Source of the DNA: Pseudophaeobacter arcticus DSM 23566
GTDB lineage: Bacteria > Pseudomonadota > Alphaproteobacteria > Rhodobacterales > Rhodobacteraceae
Length of the DNA stretch: 64,000 nucleotides
Assembly (NCBI RefSeq): GCF_000473205.1
Contig: NZ_KI421507.1
Location: 3,457,057-3,521,056 of the forward strand
Reading direction: 5' to 3'
Part shown: piece after piece, positions 10,167 through 18,631 of the stretch
How the letters are laid out: each line of letters begins with the position of its first letter
How positions within the stretch are numbered: position 1 is the stretch's first letter
Notes under the pieces: model-generated
Databases searched by the model: none
The model's input: the letters and a program-made list of their open reading frames with translations, nothing else
Told to the model about the DNA's origin: nothing
Program-made: the position numbers and the translations under genes

Positions 10167-11361
10167 CTAGAGAAAGGTAAAAGCGGGAGGCCGCGAAACC
10201 TTTTCGATTGTCCGAATGGGCTTCATTCGAGTCCGTTGCAGCTGGCTTGGTAGCTGTGCCTGGTCGCTGCTGTATTTTGTCACCAAGAGTGTTTCTGCCC
10301 AAGCGCCATTCGCCCGGACCAGTTGATGCTGATCAAGCAAGATGTGGTAGTACCGTGCAATTTTGCAAGACGGCCGTTCCGTGACACCGGGTAGCCGAAG
10401 AAGCCTTTTTGCCGCCACGATATGGGTGGGATTGTTCTGCGGCAGAGCGATCCTGTGTTGCGGCGAGACGAGAAGTTCGCGGTTCGGTGTCTTCGGCCCG
10501 AGCGCATTGGGACGAATCCGAATAGGTTTCATCTTGTGAGGACCATTTTTGAACTTGTAGCATCTGCAAGAAATGTACCTCACCGGCTGCATTCCGTTGT
10601 CTAGCGTTTCGACCAAGTCGCCCGGGCGTAATGTCTCGACCAGTCTGGCGCCTGTTGCCGTATCGATCAGCGTTCCCTTCAGAAAACACACCGGCCCCGA
10701 CTGAAAGCTGAAATCCGACGCTGACTGAGACGCATAGTTCAACCACTTAACCTGGGTCACCGACCCGTCCGGGAGGGAGATCAGAGTGCCCCAGTTGCCA
10801 TCGTCACTCAGGTACGGCTCAAGCTCGGAATAAGTCGTGATCCCAGGATAGTCGACGAGAAGAATGTCGCCATCGCTTGCGGAATAGTCCTCAATCACAT
10901 CATTGTCGCTGTCGGAGGTAATCACGAACGTGTCGGCACCGCCATGTCCGTAGATCGTATCATTGCCTGCGCCGCTGCGGATCTCGTTATCGCCGTCACC
11001 GCTATAGATCAGGTCGTCGCCAGCCCCCCCCATCGAGCGTGTCATTCCCCTGATCACCATAGATCGTGTCACTGCCGTCGCCGCCATCGATCCAATCATT
11101 GCCCGCGCCGCCATGCACACTATCCGCGCCAGCACCGCCGTAGATAACATCGTCACCATCGGCGCCATATACGGTATCTGCCCCGTCGCCTGCATCAATG
11201 GTGTCGCCGCCATCGGCAGAGCCAAAAGCGTCATCTCCGTGTATGATATCGTCTCCGGCGCCGGCCGCGATTGAGTCTGCGCCTTCGCCACCTGTTATTG
11301 TGTCGTTCCCGGACGTCCCGTATAAGGTGTCGTCACCACCACCACCACTGATTGTCGCCAT
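10167..11361 (-). pseudogene. RTX calcium-binding repeat / Hint-domain protein, frameshifted at a G8 tract
   Basis: Secreted-type protein with about 130 residues of GGxGxDxI/L/V nonapeptide repeats (calcium beta-roll) followed by a Hint domain beginning at CFLKGTLIDTATG and PGDLVETLDNG. The start MATISGGGGDDTLYG is at 11,361, but the frame is lost at a run of eight C on the plus strand (11,024-11,031). With seven, the reading joins perfectly into GGAGDDLIYSGDGD and gives about 397 residues. It may be a real pseudogene, a phase-variable gene or a sequencing error. Similar RTX-Hint proteins are common in Rhodobacteraceae; their roles are mostly untested. No type I secretion genes are adjacent. 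Confidence 0.75.
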
Positions 11362-11504
11362 TGTCGCCTACTTATTCATTCAGAGGCAGACTTAGCAAAA
11401 ACAACTTTCGATTCGCCTAAGATTGACAAATCGTTTTCAGGTCGGGAGCGATCGCTTTGAAATGCCCCCTCTTGTCAAAGACTGCATTGGTCGCTCTTAG
11501 CGTC

Positions 11505-11573
11505 ATCGGAAAGACCTTGCAATACCAGACCCCAGCAGAGAAATTTGAAGCCTGTGTTGCAGCGACCCGTTGA
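11505..11573 (+). pseudogene. IS30-family transposase 3' remnant
   Basis: The frame ending TLQYQTPAEKFEACVAATR followed by a stop resembles the extreme C-terminus of IS30-type transposases. The preceding residues do not keep the motif, which suggests a frameshift. No inverted repeats or 5' part were recognised. It marks past IS activity between the RTX gene and the peptide locus. Confidence 0.5.
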
Positions 11574-11866
11574 AATTTCACCCGCCTGGCAGACTATGGC
11601 TTTAGTCCCGCTGTTTGTCTGCTCTTTGATCTTCCGATGCATACTGGCAAAGGCGCGATCTCCAGCACATGGGGGCCGACCCTCTCCCCGGGAACAAAGC
11701 GAAGCCACTAACGGCGCTTGAAAAACGACCCCCTGACGACGCATACATTGTTTCGGAACAGGTATATATAGAAGCGTCGAGCCCACCGCAGATGCGTTTT
11801 CGCTGAACCGCAAACCTCTCCAGAAAGCAGGATCATTTTAGTAGAAATCTTTTTCAGGTAAATATT

Positions 11867-12868
11867 ATGGAACTTCAGTTTCGAACAACCTTGCTCCCGG
11901 ATGCTGATGATCTTCGGGAAACAATCACTCGTTTAATCGACAGGCTCGAAACCTCATTCCGGCATTTGCTGCTTGAGGTGTGGGACAGCCCCAAAAACAA
12001 GGCGAAGGCCGAGGAAAAGCTGAAGCGCATTTTCTCTGGTCAGGGGCGTCCCGACAGCCGTATTTTTGCCGCACATGACGCGATGGTGAATGCAGCGCTC
12101 TCACAGGACGAACCCGGCTTTAACACGACCTGCCTGCAATTTCTACAGCTCCCGGATGAGGTGGAGGCAACTGGCCTCAGGGTGCGCGGCCTGTCAAAAA
12201 TAGAACTGGGCTCCACCGCATGTGACCTTCTTCGCCGAGCGTATTGCGATGATGTCGGGCTTACAACCGATCTGCTCGCTCCTGGCGCCGAGGCGAAGAA
12301 ACAAGCGACTGCCAAGATCAATCAAGCGATAAACATGATGGAAAAATACGCGCCTGACTGGGCAAGGGAATTTGATCTCCTCGCGCCGCAGGTTTACCTT
12401 GCCACCAACCGAGATCCGAAGAAGAGCGGCTTTGGCGGCGCCACGGTCTTTGCCGCTTTCGGTTCCATCCTGATGAACTTCAACAAGATTGATATTCTGC
12501 CGAGGGTTCTGATGACACTGGTGCATGAAAGCTCTCATGCAAAGTTGTTCCTGTATCACCTGGATGACCCTGTCATCTTGAATGAAGATACCGAGCTTTT
12601 CAGCTCTCCCCTTCGCTCCGCGCCGCGCCCCATGGAGGGGATTTTCCATGCGGCTTGGGTTTCCGCGCGAATGGTGCAATCCGCAAATTGTATTCTCGAC
12701 AATGGTTTGTGCGGACCGGACGCCAAAGAGCTGCGCCGCCAAAGCAGCCAGGCGGCGATCGTCTATCAGGATTGTGCCACTCAAATTGAGCAACATGCGC
12801 GTTTGACACCGCTGGGACAGCGGCTGTTTGATGATGCACAGAGAGCAATGTCCGATGTACGCTCCTGA
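11867..12868 (+). CDS. HExxH-motif putative peptide beta-hydroxylase (alpha-ketoglutarate type)
   Basis: Protein of 333 residues resembling the HExxH-motif putative peptide-modification family, members of which are now described as alpha-ketoglutarate-dependent peptide beta-hydroxylases acting on ribosomal peptides. The predicted metal site is His220-Glu-Ser-Ser-His224 in TLVHESSHAKLF, with His261 in EGIFHAAWVSARM as the likely third ligand and arginines just before it (LRSAPRP) as possible co-substrate contacts. The N-terminal 200 residues are helical and charged, without a signal peptide. The 3' end overlaps the adenylation gene by 14 bases. The role here, acting on the 32-residue peptide at 15,100 or on a carrier-bound residue, is inference. 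Confidence 0.7.
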   Translation: MELQFRTTLLPDADDLRETITRLIDRLETSFRHLLLEVWDSPKNKAKAEEKLKRIFSGQGRPDSRIFAAHDAMVNAALSQDEPGFNTTCLQFLQLPDEVEATGLRVRGLSKIELGSTACDLLRRAYCDDVGLTTDLLAPGAEAKKQATAKINQAINMMEKYAPDWAREFDLLAPQVYLATNRDPKKSGFGGATVFAAFGSILMNFNKIDILPRVLMTLVHESSHAKLFLYHLDDPVILNEDTELFSSPLRSAPRPMEGIFHAAWVSARMVQSANCILDNGLCGPDAKELRRQSSQAAIVYQDCATQIEQHARLTPLGQRLFDDAQRAMSDVRS

Positions 12869-14126
12869 CACCATCGGCGCGGCCTTTCTGAAACAGATCG
12901 AGGCAACCCCAGACGCCATACTCTTCGAAACCGGGACCAAGGCCGTCACCTACGCAGACTTCAGCGCGCGCCTTGACATGATGAGGGGCGCCTTTGCAGA
13001 GCACGGCGTTGCCGCGGGTCAGGTGGTGGGGCTTGCAAATACCCACCAGATCGACACCTTCGCTGGAATTTTCGCGCTCTGGGCATTGGGGGCATCTCCC
13101 CTAGTGCTCGACTTCAGAAGTCCGCCTTCGGACATTTTGGAGCAGGCCATCAGGGCGCGTGCGTCATGCGTCTTTTCGGACTTCAGGAAGCTGGCTCGCA
13201 ACGACGGGATTCTGGCGTTTCCACAAGGTGTTGAGGCGACGGCGACACCGGACGCGCTGACTTTGGCACCCGAGCCGCGCGGCACCGCAGATTTCATTAT
13301 GAGCTCTGGCACCACCGGGGCGCCGAAGCTCTACCCGGCCTCGCATGGGGAGCTTTTGAAGGCGATAGAGCGGATGGCCCTACGTGGGGACAGGGGGCAG
13401 TGGGGCAATGCGGTGTCGTGCCTCAACCTCAGCTTTCCGGGAACACGTTATATTTGGTACCGTAATGCGATCAATGGACGAAAGATCATCACTGTCCCGG
13501 TCTTTTTCAGCTACGGCGAACTCGATGCGGCCCTCCTGCATCAGGATGCAGAAGAAGTCACCTTGGCGCCAGTCTTGATCCGCGGTCTGGTCCAGCACAT
13601 TAAGGCGCAAGGGCTGGTCGGGACCGGGCCACGCTACGACCGGTTGGTAAAAATGCAGAGCATAGGCGGGCCTTTGCTTGGTAGGGACCTGACCGAGGCC
13701 AAATCGATCCTGTCAGACAAGCTCTGCGTTACCTATTCCTCCACGCAAACGGGCATCATATCCCGCCTGGAGGGGGATGCGATTGACAGCCACCCGACCT
13801 CCGTCGGAAAGCCGCTTCGGCATCATCTGGTCAGGATCGTTGACGACCATGGCCTCCCGCTGCCGAACAACGAGATCGGTCATATTGAAACGCGGGTTGC
13901 TGACAATACCGCGCGGCCTGGTGATCGGGGCTACCTAGATGACGAAGGCTATCTGTACGTTGTGGGAAGAGTTCAGGAGTACCTGTGCCGAAACGGTGTA
14001 TCCTTTAACGCGCCAGACCTGGAAAACCGGATACAGCGGGTGACTGGCGCCGCTCTGTGTTGCGTGATCCCCGCAGCAAGTGAGGCAGGGGACGAAGAAA
14101 CACCAGAGGTATGCCATGCCATTTGA
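12855..14126 (+). CDS. AMP-forming adenylation enzyme, short C-terminal part
   Basis: Class I adenylate-forming enzyme of 423 residues that would activate a carboxylic or amino acid with ATP for loading on the carrier protein encoded next. The phosphate loop is IMSSGTTGAPK, the ATP/hinge region is GDRGYLDDEGYLYVVGR, and the linker after it (VQEYLCRNGVSFNAPDLE) starts the small C-terminal domain. The protein stops about 50 residues later, so the domain is shorter than usual and the catalytic lysine normally near the end is not visible. It overlaps the upstream HExxH gene and the downstream carrier gene. Substrate unknown. An earlier ATG at 12,828 lies inside the HExxH gene and is less likely. 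Confidence 0.75.
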   Translation: MYAPDTIGAAFLKQIEATPDAILFETGTKAVTYADFSARLDMMRGAFAEHGVAAGQVVGLANTHQIDTFAGIFALWALGASPLVLDFRSPPSDILEQAIRARASCVFSDFRKLARNDGILAFPQGVEATATPDALTLAPEPRGTADFIMSSGTTGAPKLYPASHGELLKAIERMALRGDRGQWGNAVSCLNLSFPGTRYIWYRNAINGRKIITVPVFFSYGELDAALLHQDAEEVTLAPVLIRGLVQHIKAQGLVGTGPRYDRLVKMQSIGGPLLGRDLTEAKSILSDKLCVTYSSTQTGIISRLEGDAIDSHPTSVGKPLRHHLVRIVDDHGLPLPNNEIGHIETRVADNTARPGDRGYLDDEGYLYVVGRVQEYLCRNGVSFNAPDLENRIQRVTGAALCCVIPAASEAGDEETPEVCHAI

Positions 14127-14352
14127 ACTGAGCACCTGCGTCGAAGACGCCTTCAAAACCTGTTTTCCCGATGCCAAGGTATCGCAGGACAGTGATTTTT
14201 TCGATCTGGGCGGGGATTCCCTGAAAGCCGTTGATCTGTGTGGTCTTATTGGGCGATGTCTCCGCGCGGAGGTTCATCCGTCCATTCTGTTTTCACATTC
14301 GACCCCGGCAACGCTTACAGATGCTCTTCGGCGCGAATGCGGGTCCCTATGA
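14116..14352 (+). CDS. Acyl/peptidyl carrier protein
   Basis: Stand-alone carrier protein of 78 residues. The 4'-phosphopantetheine attachment motif is DFFDLGGDSLKAVDL, with the serine of GGDS as attachment site, the form typical of NRPS carriers. The ATG at 14,116 has CAGAGG just upstream and overlaps the end of the adenylation gene by 11 bases, so the two are very likely made as a pair. Its 3' end overlaps the convergent thioesterase gene by 38 bases. No condensation or ketosynthase domain is encoded nearby. Confidence 0.85.
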   Translation: MPFELSTCVEDAFKTCFPDAKVSQDSDFFDLGGDSLKAVDLCGLIGRCLRAEVHPSILFSHSTPATLTDALRRECGSL

Positions 14353-14986
14353 AATTTTCGATGTTCGCGATGAGGTAGGGGAGGTTTTCCGCCCTGAAGT
14401 ATTGGCCATGCCCACAGGGCAGACTTGCTTGCTCATATGCAGGAAACAGGTTTTCTACCCGCTTCTGGGTCACGTATTGATCCTGCATGAAGGGGTTCCG
14501 TTCCGGTGCCTCCACGCCGAAGTTAAGCAACGCAGGAACGGTTATTGCGCGGTCGGGAATGGTATCAATAGCAGCAACAGATTTAATGTCGTGGCCAAGA
14601 TCCATGAGCCTCTGCGCAAGGCAGATGGCATATGGCGCCCCTTGGCAATTCCCACCAACAAGCGCGATGTCTCTGGGCAGCATGCCTGTCAGTGCGTCCG
14701 CCAGATGACCCGCCATTTTGGCACCGACCTCATCCCGCTCGAGTGACGGTTTCATTATGAGGTTGAGAGAGCGGAGTGCCACAAATTGCTGCTCTGGGTT
14801 AAGTGCAGCATGAAAATTCACGGGTTCCTGCTCTGCATTGAAGAACCATAGGATCGGGGGGAGAGTTCCGCCTGAATTCAGATATCTTGCAACCCCGTGA
14901 GGTCCGACGGCCCGGCCCGGCCATTTTTTGGTCAAACGCGCAATGGAACGAAACGTGGCGTCAATTTGCATGCCTGAGGTCATCAT
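14315..14986 (-). CDS. Alpha/beta-hydrolase thioesterase with Cys in the nucleophile elbow
   Basis: Thioesterase-like alpha/beta-hydrolase of 223 residues, similar to NRPS/PKS release or proofreading thioesterases. The nucleophile elbow reads VGGNCQGAPYA, with Cys in place of the usual Ser of GxSxG. A likely catalytic His is in LPCGHGQYF near residue 193, and an Asp near AAIDTIPD is a candidate acid. Cys-type nucleophiles occur in some such thioesterases. It faces the adenylation and carrier genes and lies downstream of the small peptide gene on the same strand. Starts at 14,986 or 14,971 are both possible. Its presence supports release or transfer of a carrier-bound group. Confidence 0.7.
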   Translation of the reverse strand: MMTSGMQIDATFRSIARLTKKWPGRAVGPHGVARYLNSGGTLPPILWFFNAEQEPVNFHAALNPEQQFVALRSLNLIMKPSLERDEVGAKMAGHLADALTGMLPRDIALVGGNCQGAPYAICLAQRLMDLGHDIKSVAAIDTIPDRAITVPALLNFGVEAPERNPFMQDQYVTQKRVENLFPAYEQASLPCGHGQYFRAENLPYLIANIENFIGTRIRAEEHL

Positions 14987-15099
14987 GAGGTCTCTTGTTT
15001 CTGCGATATTGCAGACTAAGGTCTACGCGTGCTTACGGCGACCCGACAGTTGGCAGGTCGCCGCTCTCTTCAGAATCAGGAATATCGTGCCGGATTGGC

Positions 15100-15198
15100 T
15101 TAGAAGCCACCGCCCGGCGCGGGCGGTTCACCGACTTTCGGGGCGGCTGCTGCCTTGCTGCCCTTCAATGTCAGGATTTTATTGGGATCTAATTTCAT
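15100..15198 (-). CDS. 32-residue candidate precursor peptide
   Basis: Short gene not conserved by eye with any named family. The ATG at 15,198 is preceded at 8 bases by AGAGG, a good binding site. The peptide has a charged amphipathic start (MKLDPNKILTLKG), an Ala-rich middle (SKAAAA), and a Pro/Gly-rich end (PKVGEPPAPGGGF). This leader-plus-small-residue-tail design resembles precursors of ribosomally made peptides. It lies 113 bases upstream of the thioesterase on the same strand and near the HExxH hydroxylase. Precursor status is inference from size, design and neighbours; it contains no Cys, Ser or Thr in the tail, so lanthionine or azole chemistry is excluded there. Confidence 0.5.
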   Translation of the reverse strand: MKLDPNKILTLKGSKAAAAPKVGEPPAPGGGF

Positions 15199-15427
15199 GG
15201 TAACGTCCTCTCTCGAAAAGTTTTGATCACGCAAAGATATTCTGTTTCGCTTTGTAGGCGGAGACAGAAAATTCGTTTCGACTTGCCGTGTCAATGACGT
15301 TTTGAAGCCTATCCTGAAGGGCCGGCTGCTGTGCCTCATAGCGGCGTTGAAAAGGCCGTGGTTAGTCCGCGTGTCAGGGTAAACTGCTAGTGGCTGCTCT
15401 TGCATGCAGAGCAAATACGTTGCGGCC

Positions 15428-18400
15428 TCAATGAAAATCACGGCTGGGAAAGAGGCGCTTGGCTTGTTCTCGGGGATGGCGGGCGCTGGCGCGTGGGGCG
15501 TCATCGGCTTCGGGGTGGGTGATGCCGATGGCGTCTTCCATAGGGTGGCCAAGCTCTGTCAGGTGATGTGACCTGTCTTCAATCCTCTGCGCAATCAGAT
15601 GGACAACGATGCCTTCACGTTGCAAGTAGCCACTCACCCGCAGCAATCGCCCCCCCATAACGATGCGGCGGAACTGTTTGTATACCTTTGGCCAGACCAC
15701 GATATTGGACACCCCGGTTTCGTCTTCGAGCGTCAGGAATATCACGCCAGATGCCGTCCCAGGACGCTGGCGGGTGATGACAAGGCCGCAGACACTGACA
15801 CGGCCCAGCGGCACATGTTGCAGCTGATCATGCGGTGTCAGGCCGGGGATTGCGGGGCGCAAAAGCTCCATGGGATGGGCGCGCAATGTCAGGCGGGTGG
15901 CGATGTAATCCTCAACAACTTCTTCGCCTAAATGCATTGTGGGCAAAGTGATATTTGGTTCAAGAATGCATTCGCCATCAATCGGGTCGTTAAACAGCGG
16001 CAAAGGCGTTTGGCTGCGAATGGCTTTCACTTGCCAGAGCGCATCACGTCGGGTTAGCCCCATGCCGATGAAGGCATCGGCTTCGGCCAGACGTTCCAGA
16101 ACCGCAGGCGCAACCCCGGCCCGCAACCAGACACTTTCGGGATCCTGATATCCATTGCGCCGTGCCGCTGCGATCCAGTTTGCATCTTCCTCGCGGAACC
16201 CTTTGATCTGACGGAATCCAAGGCGCATGGCCAATGCCCCATCGGTGCGGCGTTCCAGTATATTATCCCAAGTGCTGGCGTTGACACAGATGGGGCGCAC
16301 CTCGACCTGATGTTCCCGGGCATCGCGCACAATCTGGGCCGGGGCGTAAAACCCCATGGGCTGGGAGTTTAACAGCGCACAGGCAAAGATCGCCGGATGA
16401 TGACACTTCAGCCAAGCGGACACATAGGCCAGCATGGCAAAGGCCGCTGCGTGGCTTTCGGGGAAGCCGTATTCGCCAAAGCCCTCAATCTGGCTAAAAC
16501 ACTGATTGGCGAAATCTTCTGTATATCCACGATTCAGCATGCCGCTTACAAACCGATCCCGAAAGGTGCCGATGGTGCCCATTTTGCGAAAGGTCGCAAG
16601 GGATCGGCGCAGCTTGTCGGCCTCTTCCGGGGTGAAACCCGCGCCGACGACGGCAATCTGCATCGCTTGTTCCTGAAACAGAGGCACGCCAAGGGTTTTG
16701 CCCAAGACACCGCGCAGATCTTCAGAGGGAAAGCTGACCTTTTCGCGCCCTTGGCGGCGGTTGATATAGGGGTGCACCATGCCACCCTGGATGGGGCCGG
16801 GACGCACGATGGCGACCTCGATCACCAGATCATAAAATTCGCGTGGTCGCATGCGCGGCAGGAAATTCATCTGCGCCCGGCTTTCGACCTGAAACACCCC
16901 CACCGCATCGGCAACGCAGAGCATATCGTAGGTTTTTGTGTCGGCCTGCGGCACGCTGGCGATATTTAGGTTTTGATGTTCATGCTGCTTCAAAAGATCA
17001 AAGCTTTTACGGATACAGGTCAGCATTCCAAGGCTAAGCACATCAACCTTTAGAATGCCAAGCGCGTCGATATCGTCCTTATCCCATTCAATAATGGTGC
17101 GGTTATCCATGGCGGCGTTTTCAATCGGACAAAGCTCATCCAGCCGACCCTTGGTGATAATGAAACCGCCGACATGTTGTGACAGATGGCGCGGAAAGCC
17201 GATAATTTCGCCGATTAGGCTGATCGTCTGCGCAAGGCGGCGGTCGTTCAGATCAAGGCCCAACTCGCGAATGCGCGCTGGGTCTGCCCCCCCATCAGAC
17301 ATGCCCCAAATCTGGCCTGAAAGCCCGGCGGTGACATCCTGTGATAGGCCCATGACTTTGCCAACTTCTTTAATCGCGGCGCGAGAACGGAAGCGGATCA
17401 CTGTCGCACATAGCCCGGCACGCTGGCGACCGTAACGCTGATAAATCCACTGGATCACCTCTTCGCGGCGTTCATGTTCAAAATCGACGTCTATATCTGG
17501 TGGCTCGCCACGGTGTTCAGACACGAACCGTTCCACCACCATGGTGATGGTTTCGGGGCTGACATCGGTGATGCCCAAGAGATAGCAAATGATCGAATTT
17601 GCCGCTGATCCGCGCCCCTGACATAAAATACCCTGACTGCGGGCGTATTGCACAATGTCATATACGGTCAGGAAGTAGGCTGGAAAATTAAGCTTTGCGA
17701 CAAGTTTCAATTCCTTTTCAAGCTGCGCTTTGGCCTTGCCGCTGGCTCCATCAGGATAACGTCGTTTCAACCCGTCTCGCGCCAGACGCTCCAGCCGTGT
17801 TATGGGGCTTTCGCCATCCGCAATCTCATCTGGGTATTCATAGCTCAACTCGCTCAGATCAAAACTACAGCGCGCAGCAATTTCCATCGTGCGCCTGATT
17901 GCTGCCGGGTGATGACGAAACAACCGCGCCATATCGACATGGCCTTTCAGGCGACGTTCAGCATTTGGCAAAGCACGGGTGCCGATCTGGTCAATGGTGA
18001 TGTGATGGCGCATGCAGGTCAGAACATCCACCAGTTGTTTGCGTTTGCCATGGTGCATCAAGACATCCCCCACAGCCACCATGGGGGTGGACCCACGCAA
18101 CGCCAGATCAGCGCAAGCGGTGAAATGGGTCTGATCGCTGCCATCATATTGCGGAGCCGCGCCCAGAAAGACGTGGCCGGGAAAGCGGCGCTGGACAGGA
18201 TGGATATCACCTAGCGCCGTATCCAGATCACGGGGTATCGCGATCAAGATCATTCCCGTGGCGTGATCTGTCAGATCCTTCAGGTCAAGGTGACATTCTC
18301 CTTTTGGCGCGCGTCGTTTGCCAAGTGTCAACAGCCGTGTAAGTTGTTGATAAGCCGTGCGATCTGTGGGCAGCGCCAGCCAGTCAACGCTGCTATCGCG

Positions 18401-18631
18401 CAGCACCAGCCGACAGCCAACAATCAGCTTCGGCAATTTTTCTGCGGGAATATCATCCTTCAAAACCTTCAATGCGGAATAGGCCCGCACGACACCGGCC
18501 AGCGAATTACGATCCGTGATGGCAATCGCCGTAAGGCCCAAATCAGCGGCGCGTGTGATCAGTTCTTCGGGGTGGGATGCCCCGGTGAGAAAGGTGAAAT
18601 TGCTGGTGGTGCAAAGCTCGGCATAGGTCAT
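15428..18631 (-). CDS. dnaE2: Error-prone DNA polymerase DnaE2 (ImuC)
   Basis: Catalytic subunit of the ImuABC mutasome, which performs SOS-induced translesion synthesis. The 1,067 residues start MTYAELCTTSNFTFLTGASH with the PHP domain, followed by the polymerase palm/finger region (CQGRGSAANSIICYLLGI, DIDVDFEHERREEVIQW), helix-hairpin-helix and OB-fold parts (VSVCGLVITRQRPGTASG). The length is right for DnaE2. Its ATG overlaps the imuB stop (ATGA). The cassette lies between the two tRNA-Phe/integrase junctions. Confidence 0.95.
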   Translation of the reverse strand: MTYAELCTTSNFTFLTGASHPEELITRAADLGLTAIAITDRNSLAGVVRAYSALKVLKDDIPAEKLPKLIVGCRLVLRDSSVDWLALPTDRTAYQQLTRLLTLGKRRAPKGECHLDLKDLTDHATGMILIAIPRDLDTALGDIHPVQRRFPGHVFLGAAPQYDGSDQTHFTACADLALRGSTPMVAVGDVLMHHGKRKQLVDVLTCMRHHITIDQIGTRALPNAERRLKGHVDMARLFRHHPAAIRRTMEIAARCSFDLSELSYEYPDEIADGESPITRLERLARDGLKRRYPDGASGKAKAQLEKELKLVAKLNFPAYFLTVYDIVQYARSQGILCQGRGSAANSIICYLLGITDVSPETITMVVERFVSEHRGEPPDIDVDFEHERREEVIQWIYQRYGRQRAGLCATVIRFRSRAAIKEVGKVMGLSQDVTAGLSGQIWGMSDGGADPARIRELGLDLNDRRLAQTISLIGEIIGFPRHLSQHVGGFIITKGRLDELCPIENAAMDNRTIIEWDKDDIDALGILKVDVLSLGMLTCIRKSFDLLKQHEHQNLNIASVPQADTKTYDMLCVADAVGVFQVESRAQMNFLPRMRPREFYDLVIEVAIVRPGPIQGGMVHPYINRRQGREKVSFPSEDLRGVLGKTLGVPLFQEQAMQIAVVGAGFTPEEADKLRRSLATFRKMGTIGTFRDRFVSGMLNRGYTEDFANQCFSQIEGFGEYGFPESHAAAFAMLAYVSAWLKCHHPAIFACALLNSQPMGFYAPAQIVRDAREHQVEVRPICVNASTWDNILERRTDGALAMRLGFRQIKGFREEDANWIAAARRNGYQDPESVWLRAGVAPAVLERLAEADAFIGMGLTRRDALWQVKAIRSQTPLPLFNDPIDGECILEPNITLPTMHLGEEVVEDYIATRLTLRAHPMELLRPAIPGLTPHDQLQHVPLGRVSVCGLVITRQRPGTASGVIFLTLEDETGVSNIVVWPKVYKQFRRIVMGGRLLRVSGYLQREGIVVHLIAQRIEDRSHHLTELGHPMEDAIGITHPEADDAPRASARHPREQAKRLFPSRDFH

